From positions 1 to 64,000 of the forward strand of contig NZ_JAYKKJ010000003.1 of the NCBI RefSeq assembly GCF_035969385.1: DNA of 64,000 nt, given 5' to 3'. The translations under genes were made by a program, and so were the position numbers. Below, one piece after another: positions 15,837 through 24,987 of the stretch. A model generated the notes under the pieces. The model did not search any database, was not told where the DNA came from, and was given only the letters and a program-made list of their open reading frames with translations. Each line of letters begins with the position of its first letter. Position 1 is the first letter of the stretch. Source of the DNA: SELP01 sp035969385. Lineage in GTDB: Bacteria > Pseudomonadota > Alphaproteobacteria > Rhodobacterales > Rhodobacteraceae.

Positions 15837-17055
15837 TCTCCAGTTCCGAGATGCGGGACAAGACCGCACGAGGGGACATCTTCCAGCCACCCGACTGCCC
15901 GCCGATCAGCGGCTTTGCCCCGATCATCAGGTCATAGCGCAGGTCCATTGCGCCCGCGATGCCCGCATAGGCCAACGTTCCGATCCGTGGCGAAAACAGC
16001 TCTAGCAATCGGGTTCCCGGTCGCATGACGATCATGCTTCCCAGCGCACCGCCGTGCGGCGCCACAACCGTATCCGCATGGTAAAGCGCGCCAAGCTGCG
16101 CCGGCCCATCGAGGTCCTCAAGACGCAGGATGGTGAACCCCTTGGCCGCAAGTGCCCGTTCCAGCGCGGGTTCGTTCACCATGGGACGGCGTGGGTTTCC
16201 CCGGCGGCTCAGGTAGATGCACGGCCCCTGCCCGTTCTGGCCCTTTGCCAGGTCCTGCATCGGCCTGGAAATGGCGGCCATGGTATCCGGGTCAAGATAC
16301 CAGAACGGATGCCCCCGATACTGAACAGTCGACAGTATCTCGAACCGCTTCACATGCAGGATCACACCATCCGCCAGCGCCTGTACCTTGGGGATCACGC
16401 AATCGCGGGCCACCTGACAGACCGGGGCCTGCGTCATCGGAAGGGAAATCGCGTCAGTTGCCACACCAAGACGGTCGCGGAAGATGACCGCGCGGGCCAG
16501 TTGATCGGTGATGAAATGGCCGGGGTTCCCGGTTGATGAAACATCGCCCGCGAAACACAACCGGTCGACCGGCTGCACCTGCCCCTCTGCGATCTGCCGC
16601 AGACATTCCGGCGTGGGCAGGGCGGTTGACATCGGGTCGATCAGACCGCACTTGCCGTCCGGCCGAAGGATCACCCAGCGATTGCGGGAATAGACGAAAA
16701 AGACGTCCTCCAGCACCCAGTGCTGCAGGTCCTTGCGGATCTCCGACCGAAAGAAATGCAGGCTGTTCAACGGCGACTGGCTGACCTTCGGCCATAGCGC
16801 GGACAGGTCGGGCATGTAGAAGGGCGCAGGAATGACGGTTGCAGGCACATCGGTAAAGGGCCGGGTCACCCACCCCCGAAGGTGTGACAGGTCCTCGGTC
16901 TGGCGGGCGATGTCCAGCAGGTCGGACACCCCGAACGGCCCCCGGCGCGACACCCCAAGAAAGACCTTCGCCCAGTCCGCCGGTATCAAGATATCACCGG
17001 ACCGTGTTAGCTTGCGCACGGCTTTGGCGCCGATGTTTTGCCTTAGGTTGGCCAT
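15829..17055 (-). CDS. Glycosyltransferase family 61 protein
   Basis: The 408-residue product resembles DUF563/GT61 proteins. The conserved C-terminal part includes VVAPHGGALGSMIVMRPGTRLLELFSP (split at about 330-358), the typical HGA.L.N segment, and ILRLEDLDG before it. Family members in Rhodobacterales are predicted to act in exopolysaccharide or surface glycan synthesis, with a cytosolic GT-B-like fold. The gene stands alone between two MerR genes. The ATG at 17055 gives family length. Confidence 0.75.
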   Translation of the reverse strand: MANLRQNIGAKAVRKLTRSGDILIPADWAKVFLGVSRRGPFGVSDLLDIARQTEDLSHLRGWVTRPFTDVPATVIPAPFYMPDLSALWPKVSQSPLNSLHFFRSEIRKDLQHWVLEDVFFVYSRNRWVILRPDGKCGLIDPMSTALPTPECLRQIAEGQVQPVDRLCFAGDVSSTGNPGHFITDQLARAVIFRDRLGVATDAISLPMTQAPVCQVARDCVIPKVQALADGVILHVKRFEILSTVQYRGHPFWYLDPDTMAAISRPMQDLAKGQNGQGPCIYLSRRGNPRRPMVNEPALERALAAKGFTILRLEDLDGPAQLGALYHADTVVAPHGGALGSMIVMRPGTRLLELFSPRIGTLAYAGIAGAMDLRYDLMIGAKPLIGGQSGGWKMSPRAVLSRISELETS

Positions 17056-17182
17056 GCTGCCCTTGCCGGTTCCCTTGATGTGCGGGGTTGATTTCGGCGG
17101 ACAATAGGCCGCCCGAACAGGGGCGTAAACCGCGACCTGTGTGATGTAGCAGCCGCCCTTACCCCGGGTCAGCAGATTTCTG

Positions 17183-17208
17183 ACGTCACGTTACGTTTAC
17201 GTTAACGT
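17183..17208 (+). promoter_or_regulatory. Cluster of five ACGT boxes, LiuR-like operator
   Basis: ACGT occurs at 17183, 17188, 17193, 17199 and 17205, with spacings of 5, 5, 6 and 6 bases. The last two form the perfect palindrome ACGTTAACGT (17199-17208), and TGACGTCA lies at 17181-17188. The TTACGTTTACGT core resembles the published motif of LiuR-type MerR regulators of branched-chain and fatty acid breakdown. It lies 80 bp before the MerR gene at 17288. Confidence 0.6.
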
Positions 17209-17287
17209 CATCTGATCTTGTATGGTCGTGGGTGACTCATCACCTTCTGATCAATCAAACCCTCAGACCGTTAACCGGACACTTGAT

Positions 17288-17686
17288 ATGTCGACTGATG
17301 AAATGATGACCATCCGCGAGATGTGCGAGGCCTTCGAGGTCACGCCGCGCACCCTGCGGTTCTACGAGGCGAAGGAACTGATCTTTCCGCTGCGGGAAGG
17401 CCAGAAGCGCCTGTATTCCAAACGCGACCGCGCGCGGCTGAAACTGATCCTGCGCGGCAAGCGGTTCGGCTTCAGCCTCGAAGAGATCCGGCAACTGCTG
17501 GACCTTTATCACATGGGCGACAGCCAGCAGACCCAGCTGGAACGCACTTATGACCTTGCCCGCCAGCACCTTGCCGACATGGAGGCCCAGAAGGCCGAAC
17601 TGGAACAGGCGATTGGCGAATTGAAGGAACAGATGGCCTGGGGCGAACGCGAAATCGCCCGCCGCCGGACATCCGGCGCCGCCTGA
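17288..17686 (+). CDS. MerR family regulator of acyl-CoA catabolism (LiuR-like)
   Basis: The 132-residue product has the MerR HTH (TIREMCEAFEVTPRTLRFYE, about 8-27) and a C-terminal coiled coil (about 85-125). It has no metal-binding cysteines. It is first in an apparent operon with acyl-CoA dehydrogenase, thiolase and FadB genes, which fits LiuR-type control of acyl-CoA catabolism. The start is uncertain: the frame is open to 17222, but the homologous part begins at the ATG at 17288. The gene is likely self-regulated by the ACGT boxes upstream. Confidence 0.8.
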   Translation: MSTDEMMTIREMCEAFEVTPRTLRFYEAKELIFPLREGQKRLYSKRDRARLKLILRGKRFGFSLEEIRQLLDLYHMGDSQQTQLERTYDLARQHLADMEAQKAELEQAIGELKEQMAWGEREIARRRTSGAA

Positions 17687-17711
17687 ACGACGACCAACGG
17701 AGAGACAACCG

Positions 17712-19487
17712 ATGCCCAGCTACACCGCACCGACGAAAGACTACCAGTTCCTGCTACACGATCTTCTCAAGGTCAGCGAACAGGATATTCCGGGGTTCGA
17801 AGACCTTGACCGGGACTTTACCGGCGCCGTTCTGGAAGAGGCGGGCAAGGTCGCGTCCGAGGTGCTTGCCCCGCTGAACGTGGTTGGCGACACCGAAGGT
17901 TGCACCCTTGAAAACGGCGTGGTCCGCACGCCGTCCGGGTTCAAGGATGCGTTTCAGGCGATGAAGGATGGCGGCTGGACCGCAATCGACTGCGACCCCG
18001 AATATGGCGGTCAGGGCCTTCCCTACGTCATGCACACCGCCGCGCAGGAGCCCTTCGTGTCGGCCAACATGGCCTTCAACATGTATCAGGGCCTGACCCA
18101 TGGCGCCTATTCCGCGATCTTCCATCACGGAACGGATGCGCAGAAACAGACCTACCTGCCGAAAATGGTGACCTGCGAATGGACCGGCACCATGAACCTG
18201 ACCGAACCGCATTGCGGCACCGATTTGGGCCTGATGCGCACCAAGGCAGAACCGCAAGATGACGGCACCTACCGAGTGACCGGGCAGAAGATTTTCATCT
18301 CGGCCGGCGAACACGACATGGCTGACAACATCATCCACCTTGTCCTTGCCAAGATCCCCGGCGGCCCCGAAGGGATCAAGGGCGTGTCCCTGTTCATCGT
18401 GCCGAAATTCCTTGTGAACGAGGACGGCAGCCTTGGCGACCGTAACGGCGTGTCCGTCGGCAAGATCGAGGAAAAGATGGGCATCCACGGCAACGCGACC
18501 TGCGTCATGAATTATGACGGCGCTGTGGGCTATCTTCTGGGCGAAGAACACAAGGGTATGCGCGCCATGTTCACGATGATGAACGAAGCGCGCCTTGGCG
18601 TGGCCCTTCAGGGCTATGCGCAGGCCGAAGCCGCCTATCAGAATGCGCTGGCCTATGCGAAGGACCGGCTTCAGGGCCGCGACGTGACCGGCGTGAAAAA
18701 CCCCGATGGCCCCGCCGATCCGCTGATCGTGCACCCGGACATCCGCCGTAGCCTGATGGATCAGAAAAGCTTTGTCGAAGGGGCCCGCGCGCTGACCTTC
18801 TGGGGCGCAATGTTGATCGACCGGGCGCATAAGAACAAGGATGCCGAGGCCGATGGCCTGATTTCCCTGCTGACCCCGGTGCTGAAAGGGTTCCAGACCG
18901 ACAAGGGGTTCGAAATGGCCGTGCAGGCGCAGCAAGTCTATGGCGGCCATGGCTATATCGAAGAATGGGGCATGTCCCAGTTCGCCCGCGATGCCCGGAT
19001 TGCCATGATCTACGAAGGCGCGAACGGCATTCAGGCGCTGGATCTGGTCGGCCGCAAGCTGGCCCAGGACGGCGGCAAGCACGTCATGGCCTTCTTCGAA
19101 ATGGTCAAGAACGAATGCAAGGCCCATGCGGATGATCCGCGCATGGCAGGCTTTGTCGAGCCGCTGAAGGCCGCATCGAAGCAATTGCAGCAGGCCGGCA
19201 TGTTCTTCATGCAGAACGGCGTGAAAAACCCGAACGAAGCGCTGTCCGGGTCCTATGATTTCATGCACATGATGGGCCATGTCTGCCTTGGGCTGATGTG
19301 GACCCGTATGGCCAAGGCCGCCCATGACGCGCTGGATGCGGGCGCAGAGGACGTGACGTTCTACGAGACCAAGATCGCCACCGGGCGCTACTACATGGCC
19401 CGCCAACTGCCCGCTTGCGCCATGCATCTGGCCAAGATCGAAAGCGGCGCGGAAACGGTCATGGCCCTGAGCGCCGACCAGTTCTAG
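17712..19487 (+). CDS. Acyl-CoA dehydrogenase, long C-terminal type (FadE/DmdC-like)
   Basis: The 591-residue flavoprotein has the acyl-CoA dehydrogenase segments EYGGQGLP, TMNLTEPHCGTDLGLMRTKA (FAD and substrate region) and the catalytic glutamate in IYEGANGIQALDL (about 435-447). An extra C-terminal helical domain makes it longer than ordinary 380-residue enzymes. This long type includes DmdC (methylmercaptopropionyl-CoA dehydrogenase) of roseobacters and general acyl-CoA dehydrogenases; the sequence alone does not decide. It follows the MerR gene by 25 bp and leads the beta-oxidation genes. Confidence 0.9.
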   Translation: MPSYTAPTKDYQFLLHDLLKVSEQDIPGFEDLDRDFTGAVLEEAGKVASEVLAPLNVVGDTEGCTLENGVVRTPSGFKDAFQAMKDGGWTAIDCDPEYGGQGLPYVMHTAAQEPFVSANMAFNMYQGLTHGAYSAIFHHGTDAQKQTYLPKMVTCEWTGTMNLTEPHCGTDLGLMRTKAEPQDDGTYRVTGQKIFISAGEHDMADNIIHLVLAKIPGGPEGIKGVSLFIVPKFLVNEDGSLGDRNGVSVGKIEEKMGIHGNATCVMNYDGAVGYLLGEEHKGMRAMFTMMNEARLGVALQGYAQAEAAYQNALAYAKDRLQGRDVTGVKNPDGPADPLIVHPDIRRSLMDQKSFVEGARALTFWGAMLIDRAHKNKDAEADGLISLLTPVLKGFQTDKGFEMAVQAQQVYGGHGYIEEWGMSQFARDARIAMIYEGANGIQALDLVGRKLAQDGGKHVMAFFEMVKNECKAHADDPRMAGFVEPLKAASKQLQQAGMFFMQNGVKNPNEALSGSYDFMHMMGHVCLGLMWTRMAKAAHDALDAGAEDVTFYETKIATGRYYMARQLPACAMHLAKIESGAETVMALSADQF

Positions 19488-19541
19488 GCTGGCCCGGACG
19501 GGGGCGCATCCGCGCCCCTGCCCACCCCGGAGGAGAACAAG

Positions 19542-19754
19542 ATGCCCAAACGCTTTCGCCTGACCCGCCGCTTTCCGGTCGCCATGACCGAGGACGGTTA
19601 TCGCCGGTTAAAGCGGTTCGCCGCCGAGGCCGGACTGGACGAGGGCGAGGCGCTGTCCTTCCTGTTCGAGAACTTCGACAGTGTCATCGACGCGGAAAAA
19701 TTCGGAGCGCGGCTGCGGATTTTCAATTCTGAACTGGAGGCCCGAAAGCGATGA
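19542..19754 (+). CDS. Small ribbon-helix-helix-like protein
   Basis: The 70-residue basic protein reads FPVAMTEDGYRRLKRFAAEA followed by GLDEGEALSFLFENFDSVI, a strand-helix-helix layout like RHH DNA-binding proteins. GGAGG lies just upstream. Its stop overlaps the GST start by 4 bases (ATGA). It could be a small regulator of the operon, but no specific family is recognised. Confidence 0.65.
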   Translation: MPKRFRLTRRFPVAMTEDGYRRLKRFAAEAGLDEGEALSFLFENFDSVIDAEKFGARLRIFNSELEARKR

Positions 19755-20377
19755 AACTCTACTGTTTTGGCGAAAGCGGCAATGCCTACAAGGCGGCGCT
19801 AACCCTTGAACTGGCGGGCGAAGACTGGACCCCCGAGTTCGTCGACTTCTTCCGCGGCGCAACGCGCAGCCCCGAATTTCGGGCGATCAATGTCATGGGC
19901 GAGGTTCCGGTTCTGGTTGATGGCGACGCGGTCCTGACCCAATCGGGGGTCATTCAGGACTACATCAGCTCCAAGACCGGCAAGCTGGGCGGCAAATCCG
20001 CCGCCGAACGGCGCGAGGTTCTGCGCTGGATGTTCTTTGACAATCACAAGGTGTCGGGCGTCGCGGGCACGCTGCGGTTCAACATGAACTTCCTGCCCGA
20101 AGACAAGCGCAACACCGATGTGAACGGGTTCCTGTCGATGCGGCTGCATTCGGCCCTGAAAGTGCTGAACGCCCATCTGGAGGGGCGCGACTGGGTCGCC
20201 TCCGATGACGTGACCATCGCCGATCTCGCGCTGTGCGGATACCTGTTCTACCCCGAACCTTTCACATTCGACCGGGTGCAATACCCGGCAATCGACGCAT
20301 GGCTGGGCCGGATCGAAACCCTGCCCGGCTGGAAACACCCCTACGACCTGATGACCCGCGCCTTTCCCGGCGCGTGA
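19751..20377 (+). CDS. Glutathione S-transferase
   Basis: The 208-residue product has a thioredoxin-like N-terminal domain (KLYCFGESGNAYKAALTLEL; MGEVPVLVDGDAVLTQSGVI with the cis-Pro and the SNAIL/TRAIL-like QSG motif) and a helical C-terminal domain (VTIADLALCGYLFYPE, the N-capping box). It is cytosolic. Its position between an acyl-CoA dehydrogenase and a thiolase gene suggests a role linked to reactive acyl or aldehyde intermediates, which is inference. Confidence 0.88.
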   Translation: MKLYCFGESGNAYKAALTLELAGEDWTPEFVDFFRGATRSPEFRAINVMGEVPVLVDGDAVLTQSGVIQDYISSKTGKLGGKSAAERREVLRWMFFDNHKVSGVAGTLRFNMNFLPEDKRNTDVNGFLSMRLHSALKVLNAHLEGRDWVASDDVTIADLALCGYLFYPEPFTFDRVQYPAIDAWLGRIETLPGWKHPYDLMTRAFPGA

Positions 20378-20388
20378 TGGAGGATACG

Positions 20389-21600
20389 ATGTCTGAAGCC
20401 TATATCTATGACGCCGTGCGCACCCCGCGCGGCAAAGGCCGCGCCGATGGCAGCCTGCACGAGGTGACCTCTCTGCGGTTGTCGGCCGGTGTGCTGAACG
20501 CCCTGAAAGACCGCAACGGACTGGACGGCCACGCGGTCGAGGACGTGATCTGGGGCAACGTGACCCAGGTCGGCGAACAGGGCGGGTGTCTGGCGCGCTC
20601 CGCCGTTCTGGCTTCGGACCTTGATCAGTCGATCCCCGGCCTTGCGATCAACCGCTTCTGCGCCTCTGGCATGGAGGCCGTCAACCTTGCCGCCAACCAG
20701 GTCAAGGGTGGCGCGGGCGAGGCCTATATCGCAGGCGGCGTGGAAATGATGGGCCGGGTGGCCATGGGCTCCGACGGCGCGGCGATTGCCGTTGACCCGT
20801 CGATCGCGATGGAGACCTATTTCGTGCCGCAGGGCATTTCCGCCGACATCATCGCCACCGAATACGGGTTTTCACGCGATGACGCCGATGCGCTGGCCGT
20901 CGAAAGCCAGAAACGCGCCGCCGCCGCATGGGCCGACCGCCGGTTTGACAAATCCATCGTTCCGGTGCGTGACATCAATGGGCTGACCATACTGGACCAC
21001 GACGAATACATGCGCCCCGGCACCGACATGCAAAGCCTTGGCGCACTGAAAGCCAGCTTCAAGGACATGGGCGAGGTGATGCCCGGTTTCGACAAGGTCG
21101 CGCTGATGAAATACCCGCACCTTGAGCGGATCAACCACATCCACCACGCCGGCAACTCCAGCGGGATCGTTGACGGCTCTGCCGGGGTTCTGATCGGCAA
21201 CAAGGAGTTTGGCGAGAAATGGGGCCTGAAACCCCGCGCCCGCATCCGCGCCACCGCCAAGATCGGCACCGACCCGACCATCATGCTGACCGGCCCGGTT
21301 CCGGTGACGGAGAAGATCCTTGCCGACAGCGGTATGTCGATTTCCGATATCGACCTGTTCGAGGTGAACGAGGCCTTCGCCTCGGTCGTGCTGCGCTTCA
21401 TGCAGGCCTTCGATGTCGACCCGTCGGTCGTGAACGTCAACGGCGGGTCCATCGCCATGGGCCACCCGCTGGGCGCCACCGGGGCGATCATCATCGGCAC
21501 CCTGCTGGACGAGCTGGAACGTACCGGCAAGGGCACCGGCCTTGCCACCCTTTGCATCGCGTCCGGCATGGGCGCGGCCACTATCATCGAACGCGTGTAA
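20389..21600 (+). CDS. fadA: Acetyl-CoA C-acyltransferase (thiolase)
   Basis: The 403-residue thiolase has the nucleophilic cysteine C91 in NRFCASGMEAV, the GHPLGATGA histidine motif and the second cysteine in LCIASGMGA near the C-terminus. It cleaves 3-ketoacyl-CoA to acetyl-CoA. GGAGG at 20379-20383 selects the ATG at 20389 over longer reading frames. It is followed 12 bases later by the fadB-type gene, forming the usual beta-oxidation complex pair. Confidence 0.93.
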   Translation: MSEAYIYDAVRTPRGKGRADGSLHEVTSLRLSAGVLNALKDRNGLDGHAVEDVIWGNVTQVGEQGGCLARSAVLASDLDQSIPGLAINRFCASGMEAVNLAANQVKGGAGEAYIAGGVEMMGRVAMGSDGAAIAVDPSIAMETYFVPQGISADIIATEYGFSRDDADALAVESQKRAAAAWADRRFDKSIVPVRDINGLTILDHDEYMRPGTDMQSLGALKASFKDMGEVMPGFDKVALMKYPHLERINHIHHAGNSSGIVDGSAGVLIGNKEFGEKWGLKPRARIRATAKIGTDPTIMLTGPVPVTEKILADSGMSISDIDLFEVNEAFASVVLRFMQAFDVDPSVVNVNGGSIAMGHPLGATGAIIIGTLLDELERTGKGTGLATLCIASGMGAATIIERV

Positions 21601-21612
21601 GGAGTGTCCGAC

Positions 21613-23817
21613 ATGACCGATTTCACCATGGCAACCGACGCCGATGGCGTCGCCACGATCACATGGGACACCAAGGGCAAATCCATGAACGTCATGACGC
21701 TTGAGGCGTGGGACGATCTGGAGGCGCTGATTGATCAGGCACTGGCCGACGATGCGATCAAGGGCGTGATCCTGACCAGCGGCAAGCCCGGCAGCTTTGC
21801 CGGCGGGATGGACCTGAAGGTCATCGCCAAGATGAAGGAAATGGCCGGGGACGACCCGGCGCAGAGCCTGTTCGACGGGATCATGAATGCCCACCGCATC
21901 ATGCGCAAAATCGAACGCGCGGGCATGGACCCGAAAACCCTGAAGGGCGGCAAGCCCATCGTCGCCGCCCTGCCGGGCACCGCGCTGGGGATCGGGCTGG
22001 AAATTCCGCTGTCATGCCACCGGATCATCGCCGCCGACAACCCCAAGGCCAAGATCGGCCTGCCCGAGATCATGGTCGGCATCTTCCCCGGCGCGGGCGG
22101 CACCACCCGCCTGTCGCGCAAGATGGGCGCGATGGCCGCATCGCCGCTGCTGCTGGAGGGCAAGCTGAATTCGCCCGAGGCCGCGAAACGCGCGGGCGTC
22201 GTGGACGAAGTCGTGCCCGCCGAAGACCTGCTGGCCCGGTCCAAGGAATGGATTCTGAACGCCACCGACGCGGACCTTGTGAAGCCGTGGGACGCCAAGG
22301 GCTACAAGATGCCCGGCGGCGCGCCCTATCACCCGGCGGGCTTCATGACCTTCGTCGGCGCATCGGCCATGGTCAACGGCAAGACCCAAGGGGTCTACCC
22401 GGCGGCCAAGGCGCTGTTGTCGGCGGTTTATGAAGGGGCGATGGTGCCCTTCGACACCGCGCTCAAGATCGAGGCACGTTGGTTCACCCATGTGCTGATG
22501 AACCCGTCCTCCTCTGCCATGATCCGCAGCCTGTTCGTGAACAAGGAAGCGCTGGAAAAAGGCGCCAACCGCCCTGCCGTGGACGACCAGAAGGTCACCA
22601 AGGTCGGTGTTCTGGGCGCAGGCATGATGGGCGCGGGCATCGCGCTTGTTTCGGCTCTGGCCGGGATCGAAGTTGTGCTGATCGACCAGGCGCAGGCCTC
22701 TGCCGACAAGGGCAAAGCCTATACCGAGGCCTATCTGGACAAGGGCATCGCCCGGAAAAAGGTGACAGCCGAGAAGAAGGACGCCGTTCTGGGCCTGATC
22801 ACCGCCACCACCGATCTTGAGGCGCTGAAAGGGGCCGATCTGATCGTCGAGGCCGTGTTCGAAGACCCCGCCGTCAAGGCTGAGATCACCAAGAAGGTCG
22901 AAGCGATCGTCGGCGAAGACTGCATCTTCGCCACCAATACCTCGACCCTGCCGATCAGCGATCTGGCCAAGGCCAGCGTGCGCCCCAAACAATTCATCGG
23001 CATCCACTTCTTCAGCCCGGTTGAAAAGATGATGCTGGTCGAGATCATCAAGGGCCGCGAAACCGGCGACCGGGCGGTGGCCAAGGCGTTGGACTACGTC
23101 CGCCAGATCCGCAAGACGCCCATCGTGGTGAACGACGCGCGGTTCTTCTATGCCAACCGCTGCATCATTCCCTACATCAACGAAGGCATCCGCATGGTCG
23201 CCGAAGGGGTCGCCCCCGCGCTGATCGAAAACGCGGCCAAGATGGTCGGGATGCCGCTGGGACCGCTGCAACTGGTCGATGAAACCTCGATCGACCTTGG
23301 CGTGAAGATCGCCAAGGCGACGAAGGCCGCGATGGGTGATGCCTATCCGGACGGGGCGGTCGACGAGGTGATCTTCTGGATGGCCGACGAGGGCCGTCTG
23401 GGGCGGAAATCCAACGCGGGCTTCTACAGCTATGACGACAAGGGCAAGCGCACCGGCCTGTGGGACGGTCTGGCCGCGAAATACCCCGTGGCCGACGACC
23501 AGCCGGACCTGATCGAGGTGCAGGAACGTCTGCTGTTCGCACAGGTGCTCGAGGCCGTGCGGGCGCTGGAGGAAGGCGTGCTGGAAGACATCCGCGAAGG
23601 CGATGTCGGCGCGATCCTTGGCTGGGGCTTTGCCCCGTGGTCGGGCGGCCCGTTCAGCTGGCTGGACATCATCGGCGCCCCCTATGCCGCAGAACGCTGC
23701 GACCAACTGGCCGAGAAGTTCGGCGCCCGCTTTGCCACGCCCGCGCTGCTGCGCAACATGGCCGACGAGGGCGAGGAATTCTACGCCCGGTTCGGCGCAG
23801 GCAAGCAAGCGGCCTGA
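21613..23817 (+). CDS. fadB: Fatty acid oxidation multifunctional protein (enoyl-CoA hydratase / 3-hydroxyacyl-CoA dehydrogenase)
   Basis: The 734-residue product is a fusion. Residues about 1-290 form the enoyl-CoA hydratase domain (GGMDLKVIAKM; EIMVGIFPGAGGTTRL, with the catalytic Glu region). Residues about 325-500 form the NAD-binding domain (VGVLGAGMMGAGIALVSALA), with the HFFSPVEKMMLVEII catalytic His-Glu pair, followed by two C-terminal helical domains. AAGGAG with 8-base spacing selects the ATG at 21613. It makes the alpha subunit partner of the thiolase and is the last gene before a terminator. Confidence 0.94.
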   Translation: MTDFTMATDADGVATITWDTKGKSMNVMTLEAWDDLEALIDQALADDAIKGVILTSGKPGSFAGGMDLKVIAKMKEMAGDDPAQSLFDGIMNAHRIMRKIERAGMDPKTLKGGKPIVAALPGTALGIGLEIPLSCHRIIAADNPKAKIGLPEIMVGIFPGAGGTTRLSRKMGAMAASPLLLEGKLNSPEAAKRAGVVDEVVPAEDLLARSKEWILNATDADLVKPWDAKGYKMPGGAPYHPAGFMTFVGASAMVNGKTQGVYPAAKALLSAVYEGAMVPFDTALKIEARWFTHVLMNPSSSAMIRSLFVNKEALEKGANRPAVDDQKVTKVGVLGAGMMGAGIALVSALAGIEVVLIDQAQASADKGKAYTEAYLDKGIARKKVTAEKKDAVLGLITATTDLEALKGADLIVEAVFEDPAVKAEITKKVEAIVGEDCIFATNTSTLPISDLAKASVRPKQFIGIHFFSPVEKMMLVEIIKGRETGDRAVAKALDYVRQIRKTPIVVNDARFFYANRCIIPYINEGIRMVAEGVAPALIENAAKMVGMPLGPLQLVDETSIDLGVKIAKATKAAMGDAYPDGAVDEVIFWMADEGRLGRKSNAGFYSYDDKGKRTGLWDGLAAKYPVADDQPDLIEVQERLLFAQVLEAVRALEEGVLEDIREGDVGAILGWGFAPWSGGPFSWLDIIGAPYAAERCDQLAEKFGARFATPALLRNMADEGEEFYARFGAGKQAA

Positions 23818-23832
23818 GCGTCCGACAACAAG

Positions 23833-23864
23833 AAAGGGCGGCCCCGCAAGGTGCCGCCCTTTTC
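23833..23864 (+). terminator. Terminator after fadB
   Basis: AAAGGGCGGC and GCCGCCCTTT form a 10-bp stem around a 10-base loop, followed by TTC. It ends the beta-oxidation operon and may also stop the opposing dehydrogenase transcript. Confidence 0.85.
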
Positions 23865-23885
23865 ATTTCTGCTATTCAGGTCGGG

Positions 23886-24872
23886 CTACATATTCCCCGG
23901 CACCACAAGGTCCGGCGGCCGGTGCCCGTCGTCGAAGGTCTTGATATTGATCAGAACTTTCTCGCCCATCTCAAGCCGCCCCTCGACCGTGGCCGAGCCC
24001 ATATGCGGCAGAAGCACCACGTTGGGCAGTTCCCGCAGGCGCGGATTGATTTCGGCCCCGCGTTCAAACACGTCCAGCCCCGCGCCCGCGATCTCGCCCG
24101 CGCGCAGCATCCGGGTCAGCGCATTTTCGTCGATCACCTCCCCGCGCGAGGTATTTACGATCACCGCGTCTGGCTTCATCAGTTTCAGACGGCGGGCATT
24201 CATCAGGTGGAAGGTCGCCGGTGTATGCGGGCAGTTGATGGATATGATGTCCATTCGCGACACCATCTGATCAAGGCTTTCCCACCATGTCGCTTCCAGC
24301 GTGTCCTCGATCTCGGGGCGCAGGCGGCGGCGGTTGTGGTAATGGACCGACATGCCAAAGGCGCGGGCGCGGCGGGCCACCGCCTGACCGATCCGGCCCA
24401 TGCCAAGGATGCCCAGACGCCGCCCGGAAATCCGGCCACCCAGCATCGCGGTCGGCGACCAGCCCTCCCAGTCGCCCGACTGCATCAGCGCCAGCCCTTC
24501 GGGAATGCGCCGGGTCACAGCAAGGATCAGCGCAAGGGTCATATCGGCGGTGTCGTCGGTGACAACACCGGGGGTGTTGGACACAAGGATGCCCCGCTGC
24601 CGCGCCGTATGCACGTCGATATGGTCGATCCCCGACCCGTAGTTCGCGATCAGTTTGAGCCGGTCGCCCGCCTGCCCCAACAGCCCGGCGTCGATCTTGT
24701 CGGTCACCGTAGGGACCAGAACATCGGCCGATTGCATCGCCGCAACAAGGGCGTCCCGCGACATCGGTGCGTCATCCTCGCTCAGCCGCACGTCGAACAG
24801 TTCCTTCATGCGGGTTTCGACCGTTTCCGGCAACCGTCGCGTGACAACAACACTCAGGCGCTTCCCAGCCAT
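23886..24872 (-). CDS. 2-hydroxyacid dehydrogenase (glycerate/glyoxylate reductase type)
   Basis: The 328-residue D-2-hydroxyacid dehydrogenase has the NAD(P) motif GRRLGILGMGRIGQAVA (about 150-166) and the catalytic Arg (NTSRGEVID), Glu (GLDVFERG) and His (LLPHMGSAT). The segment GYHNR/YHNRRRL after the Rossmann motif is typical of glyoxylate or hydroxypyruvate reductases using NADPH. It is monocistronic, facing the fadB terminator. Confidence 0.88.
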   Translation of the reverse strand: MAGKRLSVVVTRRLPETVETRMKELFDVRLSEDDAPMSRDALVAAMQSADVLVPTVTDKIDAGLLGQAGDRLKLIANYGSGIDHIDVHTARQRGILVSNTPGVVTDDTADMTLALILAVTRRIPEGLALMQSGDWEGWSPTAMLGGRISGRRLGILGMGRIGQAVARRARAFGMSVHYHNRRRLRPEIEDTLEATWWESLDQMVSRMDIISINCPHTPATFHLMNARRLKLMKPDAVIVNTSRGEVIDENALTRMLRAGEIAGAGLDVFERGAEINPRLRELPNVVLLPHMGSATVEGRLEMGEKVLINIKTFDDGHRPPDLVVPGNM

Positions 24873-24987
24873 TTCGCCTCACTCCCGCTTTGCAAGTCCT
24901 GCCTTCGGTGGCAGATTGCCCGCCAAGAACGCCCGGCACAAGAGCAGGCCGCACATCACGGGCGCATCAGACAGGACCTAGGGTGAT

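Noticed and set aside
22012..23808. Long antisense frame opposite fadB (and a similar one opposite the acyl-CoA dehydrogenase)
   Set aside because: Composition is His/Arg/Gly-rich shadow of a conserved gene, with no motif.
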